Source: Geosiphon pyriformis (Eukaryota > Glomeromycota > Glomeromycetes > Archaeosporales > Geosiphonaceae). Taken from it: DNA of 64,000 bases. Location: assembly GCA_016748015.1 (NCBI GenBank), contig JAAOMT010000776.1:124755-188754 (forward strand). The letters run 5' to 3'. A program made the translations under genes and the position numbers. Positions 47,016 through 58,351 of this stretch are shown here, piece after piece (within the stretch, counting starts at the first letter, position 1; each line of letters starts with the position of its first letter). A model generated the notes under the pieces. It was not told where the DNA came from, did not search any database, and saw only the letters and a program-made list of their open reading frames with translations.

Positions 47016-47830
47016 TTATTTCTTTAAAAAATCAAAAAGTGCAATATATTGTTTTGAATTTGAATTAGAGTTAAAATTTTTACTGTTGTTATTGCCATAT
47101 TGAACAGAGCTGAAACTATTATTATTATTATTATTATCATTGTCAGAGTTTGAATCAGGATTGAATTTCGATTCCAATTTTACAGTGCATTTACTGGTTG
47201 GTTCTTTTTCTTCTGAGATCATGTAGATTATGTGTAGTGGTGGATTGTAAATAAGATTACAATTATTGTAATACTAAAAGTCACATAGTATTAAACAATA
47301 ATCACATAGCCAGATGTTTAATTGTTCTAAATATTGCTCTTGTTCTTGTTTGGTTGGTGCTAAATTCTTGTAATGTTCATGAAATTTTTCTGAGTCAGCT
47401 TCGATATCAAAAAATGCATCTGGATTGGAAATAAAGACAGTTTCAACAGATTCTGGTGGGTTGTTTTTGATTTCCAAGATTTTACTGGGTAATGTATCTT
47501 CAATCTTAGCAGTGGTCATTCACCAAATCTTGTCTTCATTGTGTGGTTAACCATCTAAGTATAAAATTGCTTGGTTTTATGTGACAGTAAAAGATGTTCT
47601 ATGACTTATCCAGTTACTTATAAAAATTATGTATTGGCATGAAGCATCACATGTTCTTTTTTAACCAGGAATGTTGTTCCACATTTCTTTGTTAAATAGG
47701 GTTTTTCTACAAGTGAGACATGATTTGTTGTCCCACTTTTCTTGTCTTTTTGGGTAGCTATAATGTTCATAATAGCACAGCTTATAGTAATAATGTGTAT
47801 ATGTTCAGTAATCTTTATTGGATGCAATCC
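47016..47830 (-). pseudogene. Cys-rich and acidic linker between protease and dUTPase in E1
   Basis: Frames read WDNKSCLTCRKTLF and WNNIPG with further Cys (CDASC), suggesting a small zinc-binding module (47630-47760). Then come EKFHEHYKNLAPTKQEQEQY and LCDYCLILCDFQYYNNC (47385-47270, second Cys group). Last is an acidic/Asn-rich stretch FNPDSNSDNDNNNNN (47115-47165). Copy C has a matching YCNKCNLLFN segment at 31607-31637. Role unknown; perhaps nucleic-acid binding. Confidence 0.5.
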
Positions 47831-48179
47831 AGGCTTTCATAGAGAACAGCTTTTTCTTGCAGTTCTTGCACTTGAGTAGAATATATAGTGGCTCTGATTT
47901 GGTGTTAGTTGAATAAAATTTTTCTCAACTACTGGTAGTTTTATTGATGGTGATATCTTCTTGTGGCTTATTTTTTTTTTCCTTTTTTTTTTATCATTCC
48001 AAGAGAAAATTGGTGGCAATTTGTTGTAATCAGTGTTAGTTCATAAGACTTGGTAGGCTTTTTAAGTAGGTTTTTTTTCTTTTTCCTTAAATTTTATAAG
48101 TGGTGCCAGTGTAATGTTGGGTTTAAAATAACCACAGATGACTGGTACTTGAGTGTACTGACTATTTTGGCTAAGTTGC

Positions 48180-48540
48180 AATTCTTGGGTGGTCTAGTTA
48201 AGTATAGCATTGGTCTTAAACAGCCAGTCATTACTAACTAATGCTTGGTATTGGATGGCTTTTATTACAAAAATTTTTATAGACATAACAATACTGTTGA
48301 CTTCAAATAGAAAGTTGTCAATTTTGTCAATAGGAGTTTTAATTGCTTTATCAGTTGTAATAATTCTGGCATTGGCAATACGATTAATTCAACAACTTAA
48401 TTGGTCTATGAGTTGTCATGTGATGATGTTGCTGGCTGATTTACTGTCTAGGATCAGTTTGATGGACTGATTATCTACTTTAGTATTTGTATACATTGCA
48501 GTAATAAGTTTTAATTTAAGAGTAGCTCTACTGAATAGCA
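48180..48540 (-). pseudogene. Retropepsin (aspartic protease) of E1
   Basis: The frame reads KVDNQSIKLILDSKSASNII, with the active-site triad DSG changed to DSK (48440-48448). The following QLIDQL is preceded by a stop where Lys-Gln is expected. It would process the Gag-Pol polyprotein. Position after gag is as expected for Ty3-like elements. Confidence 0.65.
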
Positions 48541-50846
48541 GTGTTTTGATTGGTCTTTTTAGTTCCAAAAAAAAAATGGTGGTAAGTAATTTGTTTTTGG
48601 TAATAGTGGCTGAAGATATGTTATTGGTAAGTAGTTAAATTTAATTGGGTTTCTGTTCACTGAATTTGGTGTCTTTTGAGATAACCAAAAGACTTAAATA
48701 GTTTTGGAAATTTGGGTTTTAGTTGTACTCAATTCCTGAACTCTATTGGTAAGATCTTGATGGTTAATTTGATGAATTAAAGATCAATTGGTACATTATT
48801 ATTACTGATCTCCAGTTTTAATGTGTATGTGTAATTCTCAGTCTTTGGTTTCTAGATAACATCTGAACTGGATTTTGTGATGGTGTTAGAATAGATTAAA
48901 GTTAATAGACTACTGGTGGCTGTGGTTAATAAATGACTGGAGCTGGTGTTTGATAAATTGGAGGTATGTATATTGGTTGTTACATTATTTGTGAGTAATG
49001 GGGTTAATATTAATCCTAATTTAGTGAATAATTTGGAGTTTGAAACCAGCAATTGGGGTTTTTATATTGATTTTCTAATCATGAGTTACCATTATAATGG
49101 CAGTCAATTTTGATGTGACCTTATTTACCATAATTGTGGCAGGTATGCATTTTTGGCTCCCATGGTTAATTGGTTGATAATAAGGAATGTGATTGATTTT
49201 AAAACCAATTTGAGTTTTCTTGATTATTATATCATTGTGAAGATTGATAGATAACCTGATTATTAGCTAAGTATCCCTCTAATTTTTAATTAATAAAATT
49301 ACTGAATTGTTTTAACTTAAAGTTCAATTTAGATGATCTATTTATCACTAGATTAATGGCTTGGGTGTGATTAGCTTTGAGTTCAACTGATTTGAAATTT
49401 CTGGCATAGATAACAGCATTCTAAAGTATTTGTGAATATATTAAATATATATATTGTAGGAAACTACTGCATAGACCATAAATAAATTGATTCAAGATTT
49501 GTGATATGGTGAAATAGTTTGTGTTAATTGCTTGTATTTGGCATAGGCTTCTATGAAAACATCTTAAGTAAGTGATGACTGCTTCAGTTTCTCTTTGTTT
49601 AATGGTTGTAAAAGTATTTGCTAGACAATTGATACTATTATTATTACTAAAATATCTTAAAAATTCAACTTTGAATGTATTAAAGTCTTGGAGTTTTTGG
49701 ATCAGGCTTTAATATCATGAATTGACAGTATTTTAAAAAAAATATGAGATTGCTTATAATGCTCTGACATCATCTCATTCATTGGCTATGATGGTTTTTT
49801 CCATGTTATTGAGCCATATTTATATGTTGTTTTCTTTGCTGGTAAATTTTTTGAGTTTTACAATTGATATATATGTTATTAGTGTTAATAGTAGTTGTTG
49901 TTATGGTTGTAGTTACTGTTGAAGCTGCTGTTGAGATGGTAATTGTGGCTGTTGTTGTTGCTGTTTAGCAATTGATACAACTGGTGATGAATCTATTATG
50001 ATTACTGAAGATAAGTTTTGATGAACAATAGGGGCAGAGTTTGGATTGTTTGAGTTTGGCTGAGTTAAAACAATTGAAGTTTGAGTTTCTGGGTTTTTGA
50101 GATTAGGTTTTGATAATTAAATTCCTGATTCTTGTCTTTCTCTTTTTCTAATTCTGTTATTTTCTAAGAACTAGTGGTTCTGAAATTTGGTTGGAGTAAC
50201 AATAATCAAAATCCTGATGGCATTGATAATTATGATTTAAATCTTTCAAAATAATTGCCATAAGTTCCTAATAAATTGGCTTTTTCTTGGTTGCTTTGGA
50301 ATATTATTCTTACTGATAGTATTCTTGCAGTTGATGTAGACATGTCTGCTAATGTTATGTTAATGATATTTCCTGATATATAGTAATATAATGAATAAAT
50401 AAGAAAAACTACTCTTGGTTTTTTCTAAATAGATAGTTGTATTCTTTTTGGTGTTCCTGCTAATGTTTGTAGTTTTTTCTTGCCTTTTTCTGCATAAGTA
50501 ATAAAAAATGTTTGTTAGGTGTAATTTTTAATTTCTCAGTTGATTTTGGTAATAATTGATGTGAAGTTATAATTTATTGGTAAGCTGGTATATTGAATTA
50601 ATTCACTGTAAAAATTTTTTTTTGCTGATTTTGTATTTATTAGTTTTCTTAAGAAATATTTAATTCTTTTGTTGATGTAAAAGTTGAAGGCTAATTTCAC
50701 TAATAGTTGGTTGTTGGTTAATCTCAAATGCTAACAATAATATTGAAATAAAGATTTGGCAAATCTTAAATAGTTTGTTCTTCTTCTTTCTAATTCTGCC
50801 ACTTTTGAATAGTTGTTTATTGGTGCTGGTTCTTTGTAGAATTATA
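48541..50846 (-). pseudogene. Gag of E1 with one CCHC zinc knuckle
   Basis: Begins near the primer site; a readable frame at 50727-50536 (RLTNNQLLVKLAFNFYINKR) is followed by a Gln-rich stretch (49890-49970) and a capsid-like region. The zinc knuckle at 49100-49141 reads CHNYGK, stop, GHIKIDC, where CX2CX4HX4C is expected: Cys 2 is Tyr (G-to-A) and the following Gln is a stop (C-to-T). Gag packages the element RNA. Confidence 0.65.
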
Positions 50847-50863
50847 CCTTATAAGAAGCACCA
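50847..50863 (-). promoter_or_regulatory. Primer-binding site of E1
   Basis: The minus strand reads TGGTGCTTCTTATAAGG two bases after the 5' LTR end (LTR ends TGTAACA, then TT). Complementary to a tRNA 3' end with CCA tail, discriminator A and an acceptor stem starting GCTTCTT. The primer tRNA was not identified. Confidence 0.7.
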
Positions 50864-50865
50864 AA

Positions 50866-51772
50866 TGTTACAAATAATTATTTGGGTAGGTGAAATAAAT
50901 AACAAATCTGTAACTTAGTGCTTAATTGATATGATGGTGTTGGTAATATCTAAAGGTTTTTATATTTAAAAATTTTAGTGGAGTTTTTTGTATAATAAAC
51001 AGAGATTCAAGTGTTTGTTTTTATCCATTGTTTTTCAAAATCACAATTCTGTCAAATTTTTTTCTTAATATAATGGCCAGTAATTCTTCTGGTAAGCTAT
51101 TCTCAATCCATGAGTGTTCTATCCTTATTCCTAAGTCTTTTACCAGTCACTTTGATGTTAATAACTCTGTACATTAATCTTTAATCAATTAGTAAATAAT
51201 AACAAAACAAAAGAAAAAAAATAAAAATAAAGAAATAAGCCAAGACAAGAAAGAGTTAATATCCTATCAATAGCTGTAATTAAAAGTTATTAATTCAGTA
51301 TAGTTAAGTATTAGCAACTATTAACATGAATTGTTGATAATAAAAAAATGTATGATAATAATTTAATAAGTATTTTATTAATATTTAATGTTTTCACTTC
51401 AAGTTATAAAATACTATTATATAAAGGGATAGATAGGAATTAGAACTGGAGATTTTAAACTAAGAATTCTAACTTAAGAATTTTGCTTTTTCTGTTTCTA
51501 ATACTATTACTATATATACATAATTTTTGTTATATGAGATTCCTTGAATTTTTCAATTCTTTAGTCAGGAATTCTAAAATTCTTGGAATCTTGTAATTCC
51601 TTGAGAGAAATCCTAAAATTTTGGAATCCTGCAATTTTTCTTACTGGAATTCTGTAATTTTGAAATCATGTAATTTTTCTAAGAGAAATCCAGAAATTCT
51701 ACTTTTATTGCATCTTATTTTAATTGGCTAATTTGTATATTAATATATAATTCCTATATTTTATGAGTAATA
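50866..51772 (-). repeat. LTR1, 5' LTR of E1
   Basis: 907 bp; begins TGTTACAAATAATTATTTGG and ends GAGTAATA on the plus strand. Partner of 41774-42648; slightly longer because of a small insertion near its start. Confidence 0.85.
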
Positions 51773-52200
51773 ACATATTGAATATTTACTCATTTAATTT
51801 GCTTTCTTATTGTAATTTTCTCTTTGATTATTTCTATTACTCTACAATCTTGTTCTCTCTTGCTATTTATTAGCTTGTTACTTCAATCTATAATAATATA
51901 ACTGAAAAGTATATCTAATACCTAATATTAAATTCTAAGAGTGCTGATATAAAACATAGAATTATATTAGTGTATTATCATTTGTTAACAGTATAAACTA
52001 TCTCTCTATCTTCAATTTTCTGGTTATTCTTTAAAAAAAATAGTAATTAAAATATTTTATGAGACTAATCTTACACATTAAATTCATACTTATTCAATTT
52101 ACTCTTTGAAGTTAAATTTCTTTTGGTTAATTCTATTATTCTACAATCTTGTTCTTCTTTGCTATTTTTTAGCTTATTATTTCAATCTATAACATAAAAG

Positions 52201-52220
52201 TGGTGCTCTCTATAAGATTG
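52201..52220 (+). promoter_or_regulatory. Primer-binding site of E2
   Basis: TGGTGCTCTCTATAAGATTG follows the LTR2 end. It shares TGGTGCT and a downstream TATAA with the E1 and LTR3 sites. Confidence 0.65.
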
Positions 52221-54080
52221 TTAAAATCTATTTATTTTTTTATTGTATAAGTGATTATTTATACCTATTACAACAATTAAAAAAACACTTTAAAGCACAC
52301 AACAAAAACAATCTAGATTTTATTGCACTCAATTTTTTGTCCTCTTGTTTGATTTGCTTTTTTCTTAAAAAACAATTCAGTAGACAATTTTAAGACTTTT
52401 AGAACTGGTTTTTGAACAAACATTTAGCTAAAACTTATACAGCCTATATAACCTACTTCTTTAATCAAGTTTACTTTGAAAAAACTTCTAAAGAAAAAAA
52501 CAACAGCATTAATCAGCTTTTATACTCAACAATTTTGAATATCTAAATTACCAAATTTACAGAAAAAGAAAGATACCAAACTGTTCTTGTTTTTAATTTC
52601 TTCTTAAGTAAATTAAAACATTTTACACAAACAGCTATTTCTGAATCAATAATTGTTAACTCCATACAAGCAAACATTTTGGTTGTTCTCTAAGGTATAC
52701 AAACTGCTTTAAGGTAAAGAAACAACATCTTATTACTCTCATTCAGAAATAATGCACAAAATTTAATTAAATAGTTGGATGACTTTGAAAAAGCTATTAC
52801 AGCCAACCAATATGATAATAAATACAAGTTCTAAATTGTTGATGGGTATCATTAAGACTTTTTTGCCACCTGGTTTTTACAAAAAACTGATGCCAATATC
52901 CAGCAAAAAATTATTAGATAAACACCAGCAAATGCTGAAAAAGACGATATTTTTTTTATTACTTGGTTTGAAAATAAATTCAGAACTGCAATCTTAATAT
53001 CTAAGTGGCATATAGAATTAAAAAAAAAAACTCAAGATCTTGGTAAAGTTGTAATTGAATATGCCAAAACAATCAAAAAACTTATCAAACAGATAAACTT
53101 TAAAAGAAACTAAACAGAAGAAAAAAAGATTTATTCCTTTACAAAAAAATTGAGAACTGATTTTTTATATGCTTTTTGGTTTCTCTTGGCTTTAAAAAAT
53201 AATTCCATTATAAATATGACTATTGAACTTGTTCAGAAAATTAAAAATAACCAAAAGATGTATTTGAAATCCATATTTCCAGTTTTTGTTTCTGCTTTTT
53301 ATATGACTGTTATTTTTTTTGTTGCTTAAACTCCAGATCTCAATAAATAATTGATAGATAAACTTACAACCAATCTTATCTGGTTATTAAAACCTTTGGC
53401 ATAAGCAGTTAAAAATAACCAACAATTACAAAAATCTAGATTTGAACTATAGTTTAATTAGTTTCAGCAGTCTTCTTATTAAAGACAGCAAAATTGTGGT
53501 CCATCTGTGTGCTATCATTGTGAATTTACTGAATAATTTTCCAGAAATTGCAACAATTCTTTATTGTTTTCTTTAGCTTTTAGAAACAATGACATTCAAA
53601 ACAATAGACTTAATAATAATAATATTCTTAATCAAAAATTTAATCATGCTAACATTAATTTCTTTGGAAAGGATTTTTTAGTTAAAGCTACTGTTTATTA
53701 GTTTTTAAATTAGTAAACACATTTTCAAAAAATAAGGGTATAAGCCAACCAGAAAAAAATCTTTTTTATGCTTTTAATTTAACTAATAATAATTATAATA
53801 TAGATGAACTGGCAATTAATCCCTCTGATTTAACAAGAAAAAAAATAAAAGCCAAGATTAATTTTATTTTGAAGCTCAATAAAGCTTCTATATTAACTGT
53901 TAATAACAATAAATTATCAAAGGCTAAAGTTTTTAAGAATTCTTCAAAATTGAAATTTCCAAAAATAGTACAAAAATCTGGTTTCTATTTTGTTGTTAAA
54001 AATTTCATAGAAACTTTAGCACATATAACTTTTGGTTAATTAATAACTTATTTACAGTTCAGAAAAAATTTTCACAAATT
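52221..54080 (+). pseudogene. Gag of E2
   Basis: Decayed coding sequence with readable pieces: DFEKAITANQYDNKYKF-like (52770-52830), FAKTIKKLIKQINFKRN (53062-53112), NMTIELVQKIKNNQKMYLKS (53215-53275) and ELAINPSDLTRKKIKAKINF (53809-53868). A probable CXYHCEFT zinc-knuckle-like trace lies at about 53506-53530. The order and lengths fit a Ty3-like gag; no intact frame over 72 codons. Confidence 0.55.
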
Positions 54081-54081
54081 C

Positions 54082-54560
54082 TTGATTCCTAAAAAGAAAA
54101 CACCAAAGACTAACAAGTGCTCTTATCATATTGGACTTGTTAATAATAGCAATATTACTTTTTTGATTTGCAAAACAGAAGTGGCTGATTATTTTATAGA
54201 CTTGATTCTAAACAGTAGATTATTTGTCAGCATTATTGCCAAACACTTCCTTAAAGCTATTGACAAAAAAATAAATGAACTTTTAACCAAATCTATGACC
54301 AATATACATAATAACAAAAAAAACTTGGTATTCCCAAAGCTATTTCTGTTTACATTAATAATATTAGCATTGAAACTGACATAGAAGTATTTAAAGCCAA
54401 GAAGTATACTATTGGCAATAAATAATTTAAAAAAGCTAAAGTTTTATTTGACTATGAACTATGTGAGTTAACTATTAGATATAATAAAAAATCCATTGTG
54501 GTTAAGTATCATTATTAAACATTTTCTCTAATATTCAAACAAAGTTTAAAAAAACAATCA
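54082..54560 (+). pseudogene. Retropepsin of E2
   Basis: The 100-codon open frame 54082-54384 reads TFLICKTEVADYFIDLILNS and RLFVSIIAKHFLKAIDKKIN. It aligns with a protease in which LDSGSAGSIIS-like is expected; the catalytic Asp is Asn and the Gly is Arg. The continuation KAKVLFDYELCELTIRY (54430-54480) is in the same family pattern. Confidence 0.6.
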
Positions 54561-54989
54561 AACAAATTAGATGATGATAAAAGTAAAAAAAAAAAGAATG
54601 AAAAAAAACAAGAAAAAACTGCTAAACTTGCTTATACTATCTTTATCAGTAATAGCAAGCCATTGGACAATATTAAAACTGACAAAAAAAAAATCATTAT
54701 AAATAACAAGCTAATTTGTTGGTTTTACTATAACATATTCAAAAAAATCTTTAACAAAAAGCCTAACAAAAAAGCCAAATATAGTTATTAGTAGCATGAT
54801 TTTTGTGTCTGGTACTGGTGTAATAAATTATTATATTTTTTTAGTAATAAATGTATGTTTTGCCTAATCTATTACAAAGATTAAAAATTTATTATCCTAA
54901 TACCCAAAAAAAAAAAATTACAAAAGTTCTTTAAAAACAAAGCACTTGAGATCTAATTACCAATAATAAAATACTGAAAACTCTTTTTT

Positions 54990-55315
54990 AAAGAAAAAAA
55001 AGTGGACATTGAAAATCTACTGGCTAAAAACAGCTTAGTTATATTAAAAAAAAATAATACTTCTGGACATATTTATGTGATACAACATACTATTACTACC
55101 AAAGAAACTTGCTCTATTGACCTAAAGCCTTATCAATCTAATTAACACAATAATAAATTTATTAAGAAAAAAATAAACCGAATAAAAAATTTTGAATTTA
55201 TACAAAAAACCAAGAATAAATAGACATTTTTAGTTGTAATAATATTCAAGAAAAGTGAAATCCTACACTTTTGTGTTAATTACTGTCAATTAAATACTAT
55301 TACTGAAAGAGATAT
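54990..55315 (+). pseudogene. Reverse transcriptase of E2, part 1
   Basis: The frame ends with ILHFCVNYCQLNTITERDIF (55259-55320), the RT finger motif (RFCVDYRxLNxIT), and is broken there by half-LINE 2. Coding resumes at 57789 with KRNIYLLPKIN. Asp of CVDY is Asn. Confidence 0.7.
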
Positions 55316-55449
55316 TTTTTTTTGTTAACATGTAGTCATGCTGATTGTTTATTAGTTTGTTTAACAATATAGTTGACACTTTTATAAAGCCAGCTTATCT
55401 AATAATACAATATTACAAGATATAGCTAACCACAAGCAAAAAATCTTAA

Positions 55450-55661
55450 CTACATATTAGTACTACTTATGCAATCTAATGTATTAAACAAGTCCAATTC
55501 ATATATCTTACCTATAATGCAAACAAGCTCATAACTACTCTTAACAAGACTACTTATCTACTTAGCAATCTGATCAAAATTGGATTTGATACTAGAAAAT
55601 TGACTCTCCCATAATTTCATTATTGTATCAAATATGTTATTATAGACCAAAAAATCTTTAA

Positions 55662-55739
<78 letters not shown>

Positions 55740-57640
55740 TGTCTTCATCTTCAAATACATTAACAAAGCAGATTTTTTCACTTCTTTTCTTAAGATTCAC
55801 CATTTTTTTTTACAGCAAAGAAGCTACAGTATTAATAGCTTTAATTTGGGTTGTTATTTCAACCATATTTTCCTTTAATGCTTCTGTCATGACAAGTAAA
55901 GTAGACAATAATTTAGTAACCAACACAACCAAAAAGTCTACAGACTCAATTATAAATTTTATCAACAAAAACAGTTCATTAAAATAGGTTTTTAGAAAAG
56001 CCAACTTAATATTAACAGCAGTATTCAGACCAGAAGAAACAACAGACAACAAAGATGTTAAAACTTTGGAGGAGACACCAAAAGCCAGATTCATATCAGC
56101 AGCAGCAGCAACAAAAGAAACTACAGAGGTAACAGCTTTGACATAAAATTTAGTTCTAATAAAAGATAACTTGAAAACTTTGAGACCACCAGCAGAGTTA
56201 AAAGATAATTTAGAAGAGAAAAATGATAACACTTTGTAGTTCACAGCAAATGATTCAAATCTTGATATTTGTAGTAGTGGTAATATTCAAAAGTTTCTCA
56301 CCAAATACAGCAGCCATGTAAAATACCAGTTTTTAATACAGCAATGTTTAAAAAATCCAAAAAATTAAAAATAACCATAGCAAAACATTAATATTAATAT
56401 AACTCAGGAAAATGGAAAATGAAACAAGTATGGCTGCCAACTTGAGAAACCAAATTACTAATCTTAAAGACAGTACAACCAAAAGAAAAATTGATTAACT
56501 TAGCTTTAAAAGCATTTTTTAAGGTGATAATTTTCTTTTGGTTGACTAAAAATAGAATCCTAATACTGTTTTTTTTAACCAGTACCAATTAATGAGTAAG
56601 AGCAGCAGCGGCAGCAGAAAAAGAGTCTTTAAATTGAACCACAGCATATTGTTACAAGCCAACAGACTTCAACTTAACTGAAATAACAACACCAAAAATG
56701 CTGAGAGAGATTTTAATGTCATCAGAAAAAGTACCTAAAAGTATATTACAAAGTACAACTAACAAAGAGAAAAAAAAACAAAGGCCACACCAAAAAACTG
56801 AGCAATTTTAAAAATAATCAGAAAAACTTCATTACTAATGGCCACTTTGGTGGTACTATTTAGACTTTTCTAAAATGCAAATTCCATACAGAACAATTTA
56901 ATAGCATTTTTTAAAACAAACTTAAGTCCAATACAACTAGGCAGCAACTAAAACAAAGAACTAAACAGTGCTATTTTAATCTTAAATATAGCACCAGGTA
57001 CTAGATTGAAGGCCACCCAACCAGAAAACTTTTAACAACCATTTACATTTTTCCAAGCATCACTATTAATAACACCAGAAACTGGAAAAGAAGCAGTTAA
57101 TTCTATTTTCATTTAATCAGTCCAATCTTTAAAATTATCTAAAATAATGGACTGTTTTGCTTCCAGGATTAATAACAATTTACCAAAAAGTATCATATTA
57201 GACAATACAGTCAGTGGTTAATCTTGGCCTATTTTAGAAAATGTGTTGCTGCTGTTGCCATCTATATTAGGAAAAAAGCTGACTGTTGCTGTAAAAATCT
57301 TACCCAAAATTTCATCTAAAACCACAAAGAGATTTGTTGTAATTATAATAGTTGCAAGTACCAGCTGCTGTTTTTTGGAATTTTTGGCTTTTATAGTCAT
57401 TTATGAAGCACTAATAGTAGTAGTTATAGAAATAATAAGAGCAGAAAAGACCAGCTTGTTAAATAGTCTGTTATTAAAAATTTTTGGGTTCTTAGAAATA
57501 GTAAAAACAACACTAAAACTAATTTAAGTATGTCTTTTGGAAGAAACTTTGACAGGAGAAAAACTATCAACCAAAAATAAAAAAATAAACCAGAAGCTAT
57601 TAAAGGCAGTTTTTTACTAATTTTTTTTAAGAAAAATGTA
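55450..57640 (-). pseudogene. ORF1 remnant of half-LINE copy 2
   Basis: Same order as copy 1: NTFSKIGQD near the N-terminal part (57218), RRM-like pieces, LVKKNSIRILFLVNQKKIIT (56588-56530), coiled-coil region with FSSKLSFNSAGGLKVFKLSF (56230-56170) and ETYFNELFLLIKF-like heptads. An Asn tract of 25 AAT codons (55663-55737) replaces a short Asn/Asp tract, followed by VKDFLVYNNIFDTIMKLWES. Confidence 0.66.
55663..55737. repeat. (ATT/AAT)25 microsatellite inside ORF1
   Basis: 25 perfect trinucleotide units encode poly-Asn on the minus strand. The equivalent position in copies 1 and 3 has only about 5-12 mixed Asn/Asp/Ile codons. Confidence 0.92.
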
Positions 57641-57789
57641 GCCAAAACGTTTTGTTTAGCTGCTTTAATAACAGAAAGACTCTTTTGTGTTGGAATTTTA
57701 TTAGTTACTATAAAAAAATAATATTTGCAACTTTTTTACTTTTAGTTTTAATCATAGTCTTAAAAATTAAGAAAAAAAAAGTTTTTTTT

Positions 57790-58351
57790 AAAAGAAACAT
57801 ATATCTACTTCCCAAGATTAATATAATATTAGACAAATTTAATAGTGCTACTTTCTTCTCAACTATTAACTTAACTGCTAAATTTTGGCAAGTAGAAATA
57901 GATCCAGAAAGCAGAAAAAAAATTGCTTTTATTACCAAGTATAATACTTATAAATAACAATTATGTCTTTTGGTCTTACTAATGCTTCTTCCATCTTTCA
58001 ATGCTTGATAGACAAAATATTTGAATCAGTCAAAGAAAACTTTGTTTTGGTTTACTTAAACAATATAATAATATACTCAAAAACCTGAGATAAATATCTT
58101 GAATATTTGCAAAAGATTTTTAATCTCTTTAAAAAAGCTGGTCTTAAAATTAACTCAATTAAATCTTTCTTTGGACAACAATTTACACAGTTTTTCAGTC
58201 ATCTTATCACAAAAAATGAATTTTTTCTGATTCAGCCAAGATTAAAAAAGTCTAAAACATTAAGCAACCAATAAATATTCATAAATTATGATTTTTTCAT
58301 AGTTTGGCCTTCTATTATTGAAAATTTGTCAAAATTTTTCCAAAATTGTCT
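57790..58351 (+). pseudogene. Reverse transcriptase of E2, part 2
   Basis: Reads KINIILDKFNSATFFSTINL, TAKFWQVEIDPESRKKIAF, then after a frameshift FGLTNASSIFQCLIDKIFE, the catalytic box as YLNN (58053-58064) and FNLFKKAGLKINSIKSFFGQ. Both catalytic Asp are Asn. It breaks off in the thumb/connection at half-LINE 3. Confidence 0.75.

Larger units (their letters stand above)
41774..51772 (-). mobile_element. E1: complete Ty3/Gypsy-like retrotransposon with dUTPase, minus strand
   Basis: About 10.0 kb with paired LTRs (41774-42648 and 50866-51772), six-base direct duplication ACATAT on both outer sides (41768-41773 and 51773-51778), primer site 50847-50863 and purine tract 42652-42663. The internal 8.2 kb encodes, 5' to 3' on the minus strand, gag with one zinc knuckle, retropepsin, a Cys-rich linker, dUTPase, RT, RNase H, integrase and a C-terminal tail. 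G+C is higher than in the neighbouring copies, so it is among the younger insertions, but every domain has stops. Confidence 0.85.
41213..52200 (+). repeat. LTR2, 5' LTR of E2, interrupted by E1 (41774-51772)
   Basis: The LTR comprises 41213-41773 and 51773-52200 (about 990 bp in total). It carries TTAGTTATTACATATATTAG, the AACCTAATCATTAATTTAG repeats and AAGTAATAAATCTCTTA. It also contains an internal tandem duplication of about 300 bp: unit 1 from about 41608 through the E1 site to about 51901, unit 2 from 51902 to 52200 (shared AATCTTGTTCTYYTTGCTATTTWTTAGCTT). E1 sits inside unit 1. Confidence 0.7.
55316..57789 (-). mobile_element. Half-LINE copy 2, inserted in E2 RT
   Basis: About 2.47 kb. 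The plus-strand T-run at its left end is the poly-A tail. Target duplication GAAAGAGATAT (55305-55315) versus AAAAGAAACAT (57790-57800) has diverged mainly by transitions. It has the same termini as copies 1 and 3. ORF1 stop at 55450-55452; no ORF2. Confidence 0.75.

Noticed and set aside
46008-47103. Plus-strand open frames of 70-85 codons across E1 pol
   Set aside because: Antisense to the RT and dUTPase frames, which have recognisable motifs on the minus strand.
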